Assembly (NCBI GenBank): GCA_021771755.1
Contig: JAETOL010000016.1
Location: 1 to 64,000, forward strand
Length of the DNA stretch: 64,000 bases
Reading direction: 5' to 3'
From: Lachnospiraceae bacterium
Lineage (GTDB): Bacteria > Bacillota > Clostridia > Lachnospirales > Lachnospiraceae
Under the pieces are notes generated by a model. That model was not told the origin of the DNA. It made no database searches and saw nothing but the letters and a program-made list of their open reading frames with translations. Positions 8,569 to 16,630 of this stretch are shown here, piece after piece (the stretch's first letter is position 1; each line of letters starts with the position of its first letter). A program made the position numbers and the translations under genes.

Positions 8569-9837
8569 TCAGCTGTTTTTGCTGACTCCCTCCATAATGC
8601 ATTCTCTTAAAAATGCAAGCGCATGTGCAGTTGTCTGTTCCCGTACCTTAGCACGGTTGCCGGTAAAATGGTACTCGCGGACAACTGTCTTGCCATTATA
8701 ACAACAGCCCATAAAGACTGTTCCTACCGGTTTTTCCTTTGTACCTCCGTCCGGTCCTGCAATTCCGGTTACAGAAAGGCAAATATCTGTTTTTGATACA
8801 AAACAGCCGCCCTTTGCCATCTCTTTTGCACATTTTTCTGAAACTGCACCATTTACCTTAAGTGTGGATTTTTTTACTCCAAGGGTTTTTCGCTTCGCCC
8901 GGTTGCTGTAGGTAACCATACCCTGAAGAAATACTTCGGATGCTCCCGGAACATTTACGATTCTGGAGGCAATGGCGCCTCCCGTACAGGACTCCGCCAG
9001 AGAAAGCGTCAGTTTCTGGTCTTTTAACATATCCACCACTGCTTCTTCCAGTGTCTTTCCTTCATCAGTAGCAAAAATGTTCTTTCCAAAACGGCTCTTC
9101 AGTTCTCTGACAATAGGTTTGATCAGTTTCTTGCACTCTTTTTCACTTTCTGCCTTCGCAGTAATCCTTAAATGAACTTCGCCGGTCTTGGCGTAAGGAG
9201 CGATTGTAGGATTCGACTGTTTTTCAATCAGATCCTGGATTTCTTCCGCAACCTGGCTCTCTCCAATGGAACAGATTTTTACCATCTGAGAATAAATGAT
9301 CTCTGGCTGTTTTTTGCGTAAATAAGGAAATACTTCTTCTTCAAACATAGGTTTCAGCTCGTTTGGAGGTCCCGGAAGAAGAATCGCTGTTTTCCCGTTT
9401 TTCTCAATGATCAGACCCGGAGCAGTTCCATTATGATTATCAAGTACCAAAGCCCCCTGGGGAACCATAGCCTGTTTGTAATTATTGGACGTGATCCTGC
9501 GCTGTGCATCATTTTTTTTGTACTGTTTCAGATACGTGTCCAAAAGTTCTCTGCTGTGTGCATCCTCAACAAGAGAAAGACCCATTACCTCTGCGGTAAT
9601 CTCTTTTGTGAGGTCATCTTCCGTAGGTCCCAGACCTCCGGTAAGGATAACAACGTCCGAACGATCCAGAGCTGTTTTGATCGTACTTCTCATTCTTTCT
9701 TCATTGTCTCCCACCACAGTCTGATAATACAAAGTCAGACCAAGCTGCGCACATTTTTCTGCCAGATAAGCACTGTTTGTATTTACAATATTTCCAAGTA
9801 ATATTTCTGTTCCCACTGCTACCAATTCTGTAATCAT
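8569..9837 (-). CDS. cinA: CinA family protein (competence/damage-inducible)
   Basis: 422 residues, usual length. The N-terminal ~170 residues are the MoaB/MogA-like COG1058 domain (VAVGTEILLGNIVNTN, ILTGGLGPTEDDLT, LLPGPPNEL), linked in characterised relatives to ADP-ribose pyrophosphatase activity. The C-terminal ~160 residues are the CinA amidase domain (LAESCTGGAIASRI, SVTGIAGPDGG), linked to nicotinamide-mononucleotide deamidation. AAGGAGG precedes the ATG. It is the last gene of the yicC-remA-gmk-rpoZ-rimO-pgsA-cinA run. recA often follows in related genomes but is absent here. Confidence 0.95.
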   Translation of the reverse strand: MITELVAVGTEILLGNIVNTNSAYLAEKCAQLGLTLYYQTVVGDNEERMRSTIKTALDRSDVVILTGGLGPTEDDLTKEITAEVMGLSLVEDAHSRELLDTYLKQYKKNDAQRRITSNNYKQAMVPQGALVLDNHNGTAPGLIIEKNGKTAILLPGPPNELKPMFEEEVFPYLRKKQPEIIYSQMVKICSIGESQVAEEIQDLIEKQSNPTIAPYAKTGEVHLRITAKAESEKECKKLIKPIVRELKSRFGKNIFATDEGKTLEEAVVDMLKDQKLTLSLAESCTGGAIASRIVNVPGASEVFLQGMVTYSNRAKRKTLGVKKSTLKVNGAVSEKCAKEMAKGGCFVSKTDICLSVTGIAGPDGGTKEKPVGTVFMGCCYNGKTVVREYHFTGNRAKVREQTTAHALAFLRECIMEGVSKNS

Positions 9838-9886
9838 CTTTTGCAGCCTCCTTTTTTCTATCCCTTAAATAAAATGAAAGTTTCTA

Positions 9887-10426
9887 TTATTCCTGCATGG
9901 ACAGCACAGAACGGTTCTGCCATATGTAGGTGATCAAAGAAATGATCGTCAGTGCAAGTGACAGCCAGATAAAGATCTGCTCCAGCACTGCAAATGCCCC
10001 GCCAAAATGCAGGATCAACAGAATGATCATGATCATCTGGGATACCGTTTTAAATTTTCCCCAGTAGTTCGCTGCGATAACAATGCCGTTCTCTGCAGCA
10101 ATCAAACGGAACCCGCTGATAATAAACTCACGCGCAATGATCACAATTACGATCCATGCCGGCAGTCTCTCCAGCTGGATCATACAGATCATTGCAGAGC
10201 ATACAAGCAGTTTATCGGCCAGTGGATCCATAAATTTGCCAAAATTTGTTACCAGATGATGTTTCCTTGCAAGGTAACCATCAAACCAGTCCGTTACACT
10301 GGCACCTACAAAGATCACCAGAGAAATGTATCTGTTTGCCTCTCCTCCTATATCTGTCAAAAGAAACAGAACCATAAAAGGAACAAGTATCATTCGTCCA
10401 ACTGTCAGTTTATTCGGTGTATTCAT
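9887..10426 (-). CDS. pgsA: Phosphatidylglycerophosphate synthase (CDP-diacylglycerol--glycerol-3-phosphate phosphatidyltransferase)
   Basis: Integral membrane enzyme making phosphatidylglycerophosphate from CDP-diacylglycerol and glycerol-3-phosphate, 179 residues. The CDP-alcohol phosphotransferase signature is complete: DWFDGYLARK then GKFMDPLADK. Around four to five hydrophobic segments follow. Its start lies inside the end of rimO (17-base overlap, GGAG upstream), so the two are translationally coupled. Confidence 0.96.
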   Translation of the reverse strand: MNTPNKLTVGRMILVPFMVLFLLTDIGGEANRYISLVIFVGASVTDWFDGYLARKHHLVTNFGKFMDPLADKLLVCSAMICMIQLERLPAWIVIVIIAREFIISGFRLIAAENGIVIAANYWGKFKTVSQMIMIILLILHFGGAFAVLEQIFIWLSLALTIISLITYIWQNRSVLSMQE

Positions 10427-11747
10427 CTGCCAATTCTCCTATCAAATCATATTCCAGTGCTCCGGTTACTCTGACTTTAGCAAAATCTCCTGTCATCAAA
10501 AGTTCTCCTGTCTGCACAAAAAGATAACCGTCCACTTTCGGAGCATCTCCATACGTACGTGCGATATAAGCACTTTCCCCGGATACTTTTCCCTCTATCA
10601 TGACCATCAGTTCCTGTCCGACCCTGTCATTTCCTTTTTCCAGGGAAATTTCCTGCTGAAGTTCCATAAGCTGGTCTCTTCGTTCTTCTTTCAGTTCCTC
10701 CGGAACCTGATCCGCCATTTTTTCTGCCGGAGTTCCTTCCTCCGGAGAGTAGGTAAAGGCTCCCAGGCGGTCAAATTCCATCTCGTCTACAAACTCCATC
10801 AATTCCTGATGGTCTTCCTCTGTCTCACCTGGAAATCCGGTGATCAGAGTCGTACGCAAAACGATGTCCGGAATCTCTCTTCTTAATTTTTCTACAATTT
10901 CTGTGAGCTGGGCTCTGGTAGTGCGGCGTCCCATTCTTTTCAGAATCTTGTCACTGGCATGCTGGATCGGGAGATCCAGATAATGGCATATCTTTTTTTC
11001 CTCTTTCATTACCTGGATCAGTTCATCGTAAATCTCCTCCGGATAGCAGTAAAGTACACGAATCCAGCGGATTCCCTTGATCTGACACAGTTTCTTCAAA
11101 AGAATATGGAGCGTTTTCTTTCCATAAATATCTGTTCCGTATACGGTAGTCTCCTGTGCTACCAGGATCAGTTCCTTCACGCCCTGTTCTGCCATATATT
11201 CTGCCTGTGCAAGAAGGCGCTCTTCCGGCACACTGCGGAATTTTCCGCGCAGAGAAGGAATGATACAATAAGTACAGTGCTTATCACATCCCTCTGCAAT
11301 CTTCAGATATCCATAATGTCCTCCTGTAGTAAGAATCGGACGGCCGGAGTCTTCCGGGAGTTCGTTGATATCCCGATATTCCTCGAAATGTCTTCCTGCA
11401 CAGGCCTCATCTACTGCTTTCAAAATATCTCTATAAGAAGAAGTCCCAAGAACTGCATCCACTTCTGGAATTTCCTGAATAATCTCCTCCTTATAGCGCT
11501 GTGCCATACAGCCAGTTACGATCAGAACCTTACAGGTACCTGCTTTTTTGTACTCTGCCATTTCCAGAATGTTTTCAATACTTTCTTCTTTGGCATCATG
11601 GATAAAACAACAGGTATTGATCACAATGATCTCTGCATCCTCTTCTGCATCCACGATCTCGTGACCGCTTCCGGTAAGAAGTGCCAGCATTTCCTCTGAA
11701 TTTGTCAGATTCTTATCGCAGCCAAGTGATATAAATAATATTCTCAT
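10410..11747 (-). CDS. rimO: Ribosomal protein S12 methylthiotransferase RimO
   Basis: Radical SAM enzyme that methylthiolates an aspartate of ribosomal protein S12, about 445 residues from the ATG at 11747 (AGGAGA upstream; the open frame runs further, to 11786). The N-terminal UPF0004 domain has SLGCDKN, NTCCFIHDA and TGCMAQRY, whose cysteines hold one [4Fe-4S] cluster. The radical SAM motif is CDKHCTYC, and a C-terminal TRAM-like domain follows. The SLGCDKN N-terminus distinguishes RimO from MiaB. Confidence 0.95.
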   Translation of the reverse strand: MRILFISLGCDKNLTNSEEMLALLTGSGHEIVDAEEDAEIIVINTCCFIHDAKEESIENILEMAEYKKAGTCKVLIVTGCMAQRYKEEIIQEIPEVDAVLGTSSYRDILKAVDEACAGRHFEEYRDINELPEDSGRPILTTGGHYGYLKIAEGCDKHCTYCIIPSLRGKFRSVPEERLLAQAEYMAEQGVKELILVAQETTVYGTDIYGKKTLHILLKKLCQIKGIRWIRVLYCYPEEIYDELIQVMKEEKKICHYLDLPIQHASDKILKRMGRRTTRAQLTEIVEKLRREIPDIVLRTTLITGFPGETEEDHQELMEFVDEMEFDRLGAFTYSPEEGTPAEKMADQVPEELKEERRDQLMELQQEISLEKGNDRVGQELMVMIEGKVSGESAYIARTYGDAPKVDGYLFVQTGELLMTGDFAKVRVTGALEYDLIGELADEYTE

Positions 11748-11804
11748 AAAATCTCCTGATACATATAAGGAGCGCTGTAAAAACAACGCCCCACTCTCTC
11801 TGTT

Positions 11805-12143
11805 TTATTCTTCGGTTTCTTCCTCAACTGTCTCAACAGTTTCTACAGCAGCCTCTGTTTCTGCTGCAGTAGTTTCTTCTGCCTGTAAAGCTGTCTCTTC
11901 TTCTTCGCTGTTATCTGCGACGATCTTTACCTGTCCCTGATAAAATTCATCAATGGCAACAGAAATAGGTTTCTTTCCTGCTGCACCTTTTACCATAGGT
12001 TCTGCACCAGCAATAAGCTGGCGTGCACGTTTGCTGGTAGCCAATACCAGAGAGTAGCGGCTGTTCAGCATCATGGTGTTGTCGTCTTCCTCTGCGTTAT
12101 TATTGATTGCCTGGATCAGTTCTGAATAGGACGGATGAATCAT
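11805..12143 (-). CDS. rpoZ: RNA polymerase omega subunit
   Basis: 112 residues. The conserved core is HPSYSELIQAI, SRYSLVLATSKRARQL and KPISVAIDEFYQGQV, typical of omega, which assists assembly of RNA polymerase. The long acidic Glu/Thr/Ala-rich tail (about residues 78-112) is an extension also seen in other clostridia. AAAGGAG precedes the ATG, and the gene starts one base after the gmk stop. Confidence 0.93.
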   Translation of the reverse strand: MIHPSYSELIQAINNNAEEDDNTMMLNSRYSLVLATSKRARQLIAGAEPMVKGAAGKKPISVAIDEFYQGQVKIVADNSEEEETALQAEETTAAETEAAVETVETVEEETEE

Positions 12144-12144
12144 A

Positions 12145-12777
12145 TTATAAATCTCCTTTCGTTAATTCCCGGGATTGCTCCTGGATTTTTTTGATAAACT
12201 CTGTATTTCGCTGTGTTTTGCAGCGTTCACTTGAAATGATCCGGTGAAGCTCGTCAACGCACTCCTCCAGTTCATCATTCACCAAAAGATAATCATAATC
12301 TTCTATTCCTTCGGCTTCCTCCGACGCTCTGCTTAAACGGGAGCGAATCACCTCGGGTGCTTCGGTTCCTCTTCCAACCAGACGTCGTTCCAGTTCTTCC
12401 ATACTTGGCGGAGTCACAAAAATCAATACCGCCTCAGGAATCTTTTCTTTTATCTTCCGTGCACCCTGGATTTCAATTTCCAGGATCACATTTTTGCCTT
12501 CGGAAAGCTTCTCCTCCACATAAGGACGAGGGGTTCCATAATAATTGTCTACATATCTGGCATATTCCAGAAGCTGATCCTCACGGATCATCTGCTCTAC
12601 CTCTTCTACTGTACGGAAAAAATAGGCTTTTCCGTCTTCTTCTCCCGGTCTGGGAGCACGGGTGGTCACTGAAACAGACAACGCATACTCCTGATATTTT
12701 TCCAGGAGGCGTTTCATAACGGTTCCCTTACCTGCTCCGGAAAATCCGGAAACTACTGCCAAAACACCTTTACTCAT
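12145..12777 (-). CDS. gmk: Guanylate kinase
   Basis: Phosphorylates GMP to GDP with ATP, about 210 residues. P-loop SGFSGAGKGT (residues 10-19), GMP-binding region SVTTRAPRPGEEDGKAYFF and lid region RLVGRGTEAPEVIRSR are all present. The start at 12777 (MSKGVLAVVS) has AGAGGAG upstream; the open frame extends 13 residues further without support. It overlaps the end of remA by 8 bases. Confidence 0.96.
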   Translation of the reverse strand: MSKGVLAVVSGFSGAGKGTVMKRLLEKYQEYALSVSVTTRAPRPGEEDGKAYFFRTVEEVEQMIREDQLLEYARYVDNYYGTPRPYVEEKLSEGKNVILEIEIQGARKIKEKIPEAVLIFVTPPSMEELERRLVGRGTEAPEVIRSRLSRASEEAEGIEDYDYLLVNDELEECVDELHRIISSERCKTQRNTEFIKKIQEQSRELTKGDL

Positions 12778-13060
12778 GTTCTTCTCCTCTGTCTTCAAAA
12801 TCATATGCTTCCGCAAACCGCCTTGCTATGGTTTCCGGCTGAAGAGCCGATAATACAATATAGTCATCTGAAGTGACGATCACAGCCTTTGTCTTACGCC
12901 CCTGAGTGGCATCCACCAGAGAACGTGTTCCCTTAATGCTCTGTACCATGCGTTTTACCGGAGCAGCATCCGGGCTGACTACAGCAACGATCTTTTGAGA
13001 ATTTACAACATTTCCAAAGCCTACATTTATCAACTTTGCCACCGATCGGTCTGCCTCCAT
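12770..13060 (-). CDS. remA: RemA-like extracellular matrix regulator (DUF370)
   Basis: 96 residues. LINVGFGNVVNSQKIVAVVS, then DAAPVKRM, DATQGRKTKAVIVT and LSALQPETIARR match RemA/YlzA. In Bacillus this is a DNA-binding regulator of matrix and osmoprotection genes. The ATG overlaps the upstream yicC stop (TAATG), and the gene sits between yicC and gmk as in Bacillus. Confidence 0.92.
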   Translation of the reverse strand: MEADRSVAKLINVGFGNVVNSQKIVAVVSPDAAPVKRMVQSIKGTRSLVDATQGRKTKAVIVTSDDYIVLSALQPETIARRFAEAYDFEDRGEEHE

Positions 13061-13938
13061 TATTCTATATTCTGAATTTGTTCGCGAATCTTCTCAATTT
13101 CTGTCTTCAGATCGATCGCAATATCTGAAACCTGGATGTCACTGGATTTTGACAAGATCGTATTTGCCTCTCTGTTCATCTCCTGCGCCATAAAATCCAG
13201 CTTACGTCCCACACCTTCCTGTTCGGTCAGTATTTTTCTCATCCCGCGAATGTGGCTGTGAAGCCGGACAGTTTCTTCATCATTACAAATTTTATCTGAA
13301 AAAAGAACAACCTCTGCAGCAATACGATTATCATCGATCTGTGAATCTTCCAGAAGCTCATGAACTTTTGTTTCCAGTTTTTCTCTATATGCCTGGACAA
13401 CTTCAGGAGAGCGTTTCTCTACTGCACATACCTTTTCATCCAGACCGTCCAGTTTCATCAGAAGGTCCTTTTTCAGATGTTCGCCTTCTCGTTCTCTTGT
13501 CTCAACAAATTTTTTGCAGGCTTCCCGCAGGGGCATCTCCAGACAGTTCCAGAGTTTTTCTTCATTTACCGGCTGCTCTTCCATAGTAAGAACCTCCGGA
13601 TAACGGGAAAGCATCGTCACACTCACATCATTTTTCAGCTGAAATTCCTGTTCCATTTCTTTTAAATATCCCAGATACTCTGCTGCAAGATCACGATTGT
13701 ATTTCAATGCAACGCTTCCGGCTGTATAGTCTTCGTAGGTGATAAAAATATCCACCTTACCCCGCTGCATATAGGTCTTCATCAGATTACGGACCTGCCC
13801 TTCAAAAAGATTCAGCTTCCTGGGCATTTTGATGTTCAGATCCAGATATCTGTGGTTCACTGATTTCAGCTCTACTGTGATCTTCCACTCTTTTGTCACG
13901 GCTTCAGCCCGGCCGAAGCCTGTCATACTTTTTATCAT
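13060..13938 (-). CDS. yicC: YicC/YloC family endoribonuclease
   Basis: 292 residues, usual length. The N-terminal MIKSMTGFGRAE and SVNHRYLDLNIKMPR are diagnostic of the YicC/YloC family, which has been shown to be an endoribonuclease. The C-terminal DUF1732 part has the conserved KLDFMAQEMNREANTILSKS. It is the first gene of the remA-gmk-rpoZ operon. The ribosome binding site (GTGAGAAG) is weaker than those of its neighbours. Confidence 0.94.
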   Translation of the reverse strand: MIKSMTGFGRAEAVTKEWKITVELKSVNHRYLDLNIKMPRKLNLFEGQVRNLMKTYMQRGKVDIFITYEDYTAGSVALKYNRDLAAEYLGYLKEMEQEFQLKNDVSVTMLSRYPEVLTMEEQPVNEEKLWNCLEMPLREACKKFVETREREGEHLKKDLLMKLDGLDEKVCAVEKRSPEVVQAYREKLETKVHELLEDSQIDDNRIAAEVVLFSDKICNDEETVRLHSHIRGMRKILTEQEGVGRKLDFMAQEMNREANTILSKSSDIQVSDIAIDLKTEIEKIREQIQNIE

Positions 13939-14042
13939 AATGTCTTCTCACTTTGCAGGTTACTTATATCTTTACATACAGATTGATTATAAAACATCTG
14001 AACAGGGTAGTCAATTATTTTTTCGGATTGTCTCATTTTCCT

Positions 14043-14681
14043 TCAGCCCCAAATACCGCTGCGAACCTCTTCCAAATGATCCAGAATATAATTATATATT
14101 TCTATGGAAACATCATCCGGATAATGAGTCCCATCCAATGTGGAATAACCGTTTTCCATCAAATGCGTATAGATATCGATATAAGTGACGCCTATCAAAT
14201 TTGCTTCCATTGAGGAATTAAAGCTTTCAATCTGATCATTCGTTACATAAGGATCCTTTTCTACCGGTCCTACAGACACAAAATAAGTGGAAGCTCCCAG
14301 GTCTGTCCATTCCTTCGCCTTCTGATTGATATAATGAATATATTCATTTACATGATGAACATCGTTTACTCCCATCAGAATGATCACTGCCGTATTGTCT
14401 TCAATCTCGTTTTCAATTTCCGGTACTCCGTCAGAAACCATCCAGTCATATCCCATAGAAGACAGACAGGACCATATGCTGTCATCCTGGACTGCATCAC
14501 GGATCGCCTCTGTTCTGGAATCTCCAATAAAAATAAGCTTATCATTCGTCACAGTTTCCGGATGGTCCGGCTTACTGAGCATGCCTTCCTCTGCACCACA
14601 GACCTGTCCAGGAAATAAAACAAAAAAACACAACATCAGGGTCAGGATCACACCTGAAATAAAAACACACTTTTTCACCAT
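14043..14681 (-). CDS. Secreted SGNH/GDSL-type hydrolase
   Basis: About 212 residues from the ATG at 14681 (GGGAGG upstream; the frame opens further up). The N-terminus is a signal peptide or anchor (KKCVFISGVILTLMLCFFV). Block I is FIGDSRTE (nucleophile Ser), block III MGVNDVHH, and block V DGTHYPDD gives the Asp-x-x-His of the catalytic site. This points to an extracytoplasmic esterase, acyltransferase or deacetylase acting on cell-wall or surface polysaccharide; the substrate is unknown. It is monocistronic with its own promoter at 14730-14758. Confidence 0.82.
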   Translation of the reverse strand: MVKKCVFISGVILTLMLCFFVLFPGQVCGAEEGMLSKPDHPETVTNDKLIFIGDSRTEAIRDAVQDDSIWSCLSSMGYDWMVSDGVPEIENEIEDNTAVIILMGVNDVHHVNEYIHYINQKAKEWTDLGASTYFVSVGPVEKDPYVTNDQIESFNSSMEANLIGVTYIDIYTHLMENGYSTLDGTHYPDDVSIEIYNYILDHLEEVRSGIWG

Positions 14682-14729
14682 CACACCTCCCAATGTATCA
14701 GATGCTTTGATTCCATTTCGGATGTTTTT

Positions 14730-14758
14730 ACTATGACACAGTTTTTTCAGAATGTCAA
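14730..14758 (-). promoter_or_regulatory. Promoter of the SGNH hydrolase gene
   Basis: TTGACA (14753-14758) and CATAGT (14730-14735) on the reverse strand, spacer 17. It begins just after the hydrogenase operon terminator. Confidence 0.75.
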
Positions 14759-14765
14759 ACAATAG

Positions 14766-14823
14766 AAAAGGACCGTCCTGCTGACCGGAATCCCGGTTCC
14801 AATCAGACAGACAGTCCTTTTCT
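14766..14823 (-). terminator. Terminator of the hydrogenase operon
   Basis: AAAAGGACTGTC pairs with GACGGTCCTTTT, with an inner CTGA/CCGG stem, and is followed by T-rich sequence on the reverse strand. It lies about 75 bases after the hydA stop. Confidence 0.75.
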
Positions 14824-14896
14824 GGGTCTTTATGGGTTTTATATTTTATGGGTTTACATGAGTGATTCTTCTATATAATAATACAAGGTAAATCAA

Positions 14897-16630
14897 TTAT
14901 TTCTCGCCAGGCATTTTCCATGCATGGTGATCTGTATGAAGAAGCTGATGCGCTCTGTGCGAAAGAGGCTTTTCAAAATAATCTTCATAGCATTTCAGTA
15001 CAGACGGGTTTTCATGAGAAAACCTGAGTTCGTTTGCTGCATCCAGTCCATAGAGTACATCGGAACGTATCTCAGCCAGTTCCTCTCCGTCCCGGACAGG
15101 CTGTCCGCCTCCGCCGACACATCCGCCCGGACAGGCCATGATCTCAACAAAATGATACGATACCTCTCCTTTTCGCAGCGCCTCCATCAGCTTTCTGGTA
15201 TTTCCAAGACCGCTGGCAACAGCAACTTTAAGTTCTGTTCCGGCAAGATCAAAGGATGCTTCCTTCCAGCCGTCCATACCTCTTACTTCCCGGAAAGCAT
15301 CCGGCTGAGGATTTTCTCCTGTAACCAGATAATATGCGCTCCGAAGAGCCGCTTCCATAACACCGCCGGTAGCGCCAAAGATTACCGCAGCGCCGGTTCC
15401 CACTCCAAGAGGCGTATCGAATTCTTCCTCCTCCAGTTCCTGGGGAATGATGTGTTCCGCACGGATCATACGGTCTACCTCCCTGGTGGTAAGAACCACA
15501 TCCACATCCTGACCTGCGCCTGCGTCATTCATATTCGGCAGTGCGCACTCGTGTTTCTTTGCAAGACACGGCATTACGGACACACAGAAGATTTTTTCCG
15601 GATCCACCCCAAGAAGTTCTGCGTAATAAGATTTTGCCACTGCTCCAAACATCTGCTGCGGAGATTTTGCTGTAGAAAGCTGGTCTGTCATATCCGGGTA
15701 CTGGGATTTCATGAAACGTACCCAGCCCGGACAGCAGGAGGTAAATAATGGAAATTTCTCATTTTCTTTATTTTTCAGTTTTTCCAGAAATTCGCTTCCC
15801 TCTTCCATGATCGTAAGATCTGCAGTAAAGTTGGTGTCAAAAATATAGTCGAAGCCCATGCGGCGCATAGCTGCCACAAGACGTTTTACCGTAGCAAATT
15901 CCCGTTCCAGTCCAAATGGTTCTCCCCATGCGGCACGAACAGACGGAGCGATCTGTACAACCGTGATCTTATCAGGATCTGCCAGAGCCCGGAACACCTT
16001 CGGCGTGTCATCCCGTTCTCTTAAGGCGCCTACCGGACAGTGCGTGATACACTGACCGCAGAGAGCACAGTCAGACTCTTCCAGGATCCGGTTTCCGGTT
16101 ACGTCTACGGTTGTACGGGAACCGGTATTCGCCAGATCCCATACATGCATATTCTGAACCTTGTCACAAATCTGAATACAGCGCATGCATTTGATACATT
16201 TTTCATAGTTTCTCAGCAATGGGAAGTTTTTTGTCCAGCGACTGTGAAACAGCTGTTTTTCGTAAGGTACACGAATGATGCCGAGAGCATTGGCCAGCTT
16301 CTGAAGACTGCAGTTTCCACTTCTCACACAGGTAGGACAGTTGCAGTCATGCTGAGAAAGGATCAGACGTACATTGGTGATCCTTGCCTGACGGACCTTT
16401 GGACTGTTGGTATAGATCACCATGCCCTCTTCCACTACATTGTTGCAGGCTGTAATCAGCCGGTCCTTCCCTTCCAGCTCTACCAGACAGACACGGCAGG
16501 CTCCGATCTCATTGATATCCTTCAGATAGCAAAGGGTGGGAATGGGAATCCCGTTCTGCTTTGCCGCTTCCAGAATTGTGGTTCCTTTTGGTACCTGTAT
16601 TGTTTTTTTATCAATTGTAATGGTTACCAT
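14897..16630 (-). CDS. hydA: [FeFe] hydrogenase catalytic subunit
   Basis: 577 residues. The order is an N-terminal [2Fe-2S] domain (CYLKDINEIGACRVC), the HDCNCPTCVRSGNC cluster motif, two [4Fe-4S] clusters (CIKCMRCIQIC and CALCGQCITHC), then the H-cluster domain. All three H-cluster signatures are intact: TSCCPGW, MPCLAKKHE and EIMACPGGCVGGGGQP. This is the full-length (M3-type) hydrogenase that evolves or takes up H2 in the cytoplasm. It overlaps the upstream electron-input subunit by 7 bases with its own strong GGGAGG site, so the two are translationally coupled. Electrons probably come from NAD(P)H and/or ferredoxin. Confidence 0.95.
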   Translation of the reverse strand: MVTITIDKKTIQVPKGTTILEAAKQNGIPIPTLCYLKDINEIGACRVCLVELEGKDRLITACNNVVEEGMVIYTNSPKVRQARITNVRLILSQHDCNCPTCVRSGNCSLQKLANALGIIRVPYEKQLFHSRWTKNFPLLRNYEKCIKCMRCIQICDKVQNMHVWDLANTGSRTTVDVTGNRILEESDCALCGQCITHCPVGALRERDDTPKVFRALADPDKITVVQIAPSVRAAWGEPFGLEREFATVKRLVAAMRRMGFDYIFDTNFTADLTIMEEGSEFLEKLKNKENEKFPLFTSCCPGWVRFMKSQYPDMTDQLSTAKSPQQMFGAVAKSYYAELLGVDPEKIFCVSVMPCLAKKHECALPNMNDAGAGQDVDVVLTTREVDRMIRAEHIIPQELEEEEFDTPLGVGTGAAVIFGATGGVMEAALRSAYYLVTGENPQPDAFREVRGMDGWKEASFDLAGTELKVAVASGLGNTRKLMEALRKGEVSYHFVEIMACPGGCVGGGGQPVRDGEELAEIRSDVLYGLDAANELRFSHENPSVLKCYEDYFEKPLSHRAHQLLHTDHHAWKMPGEK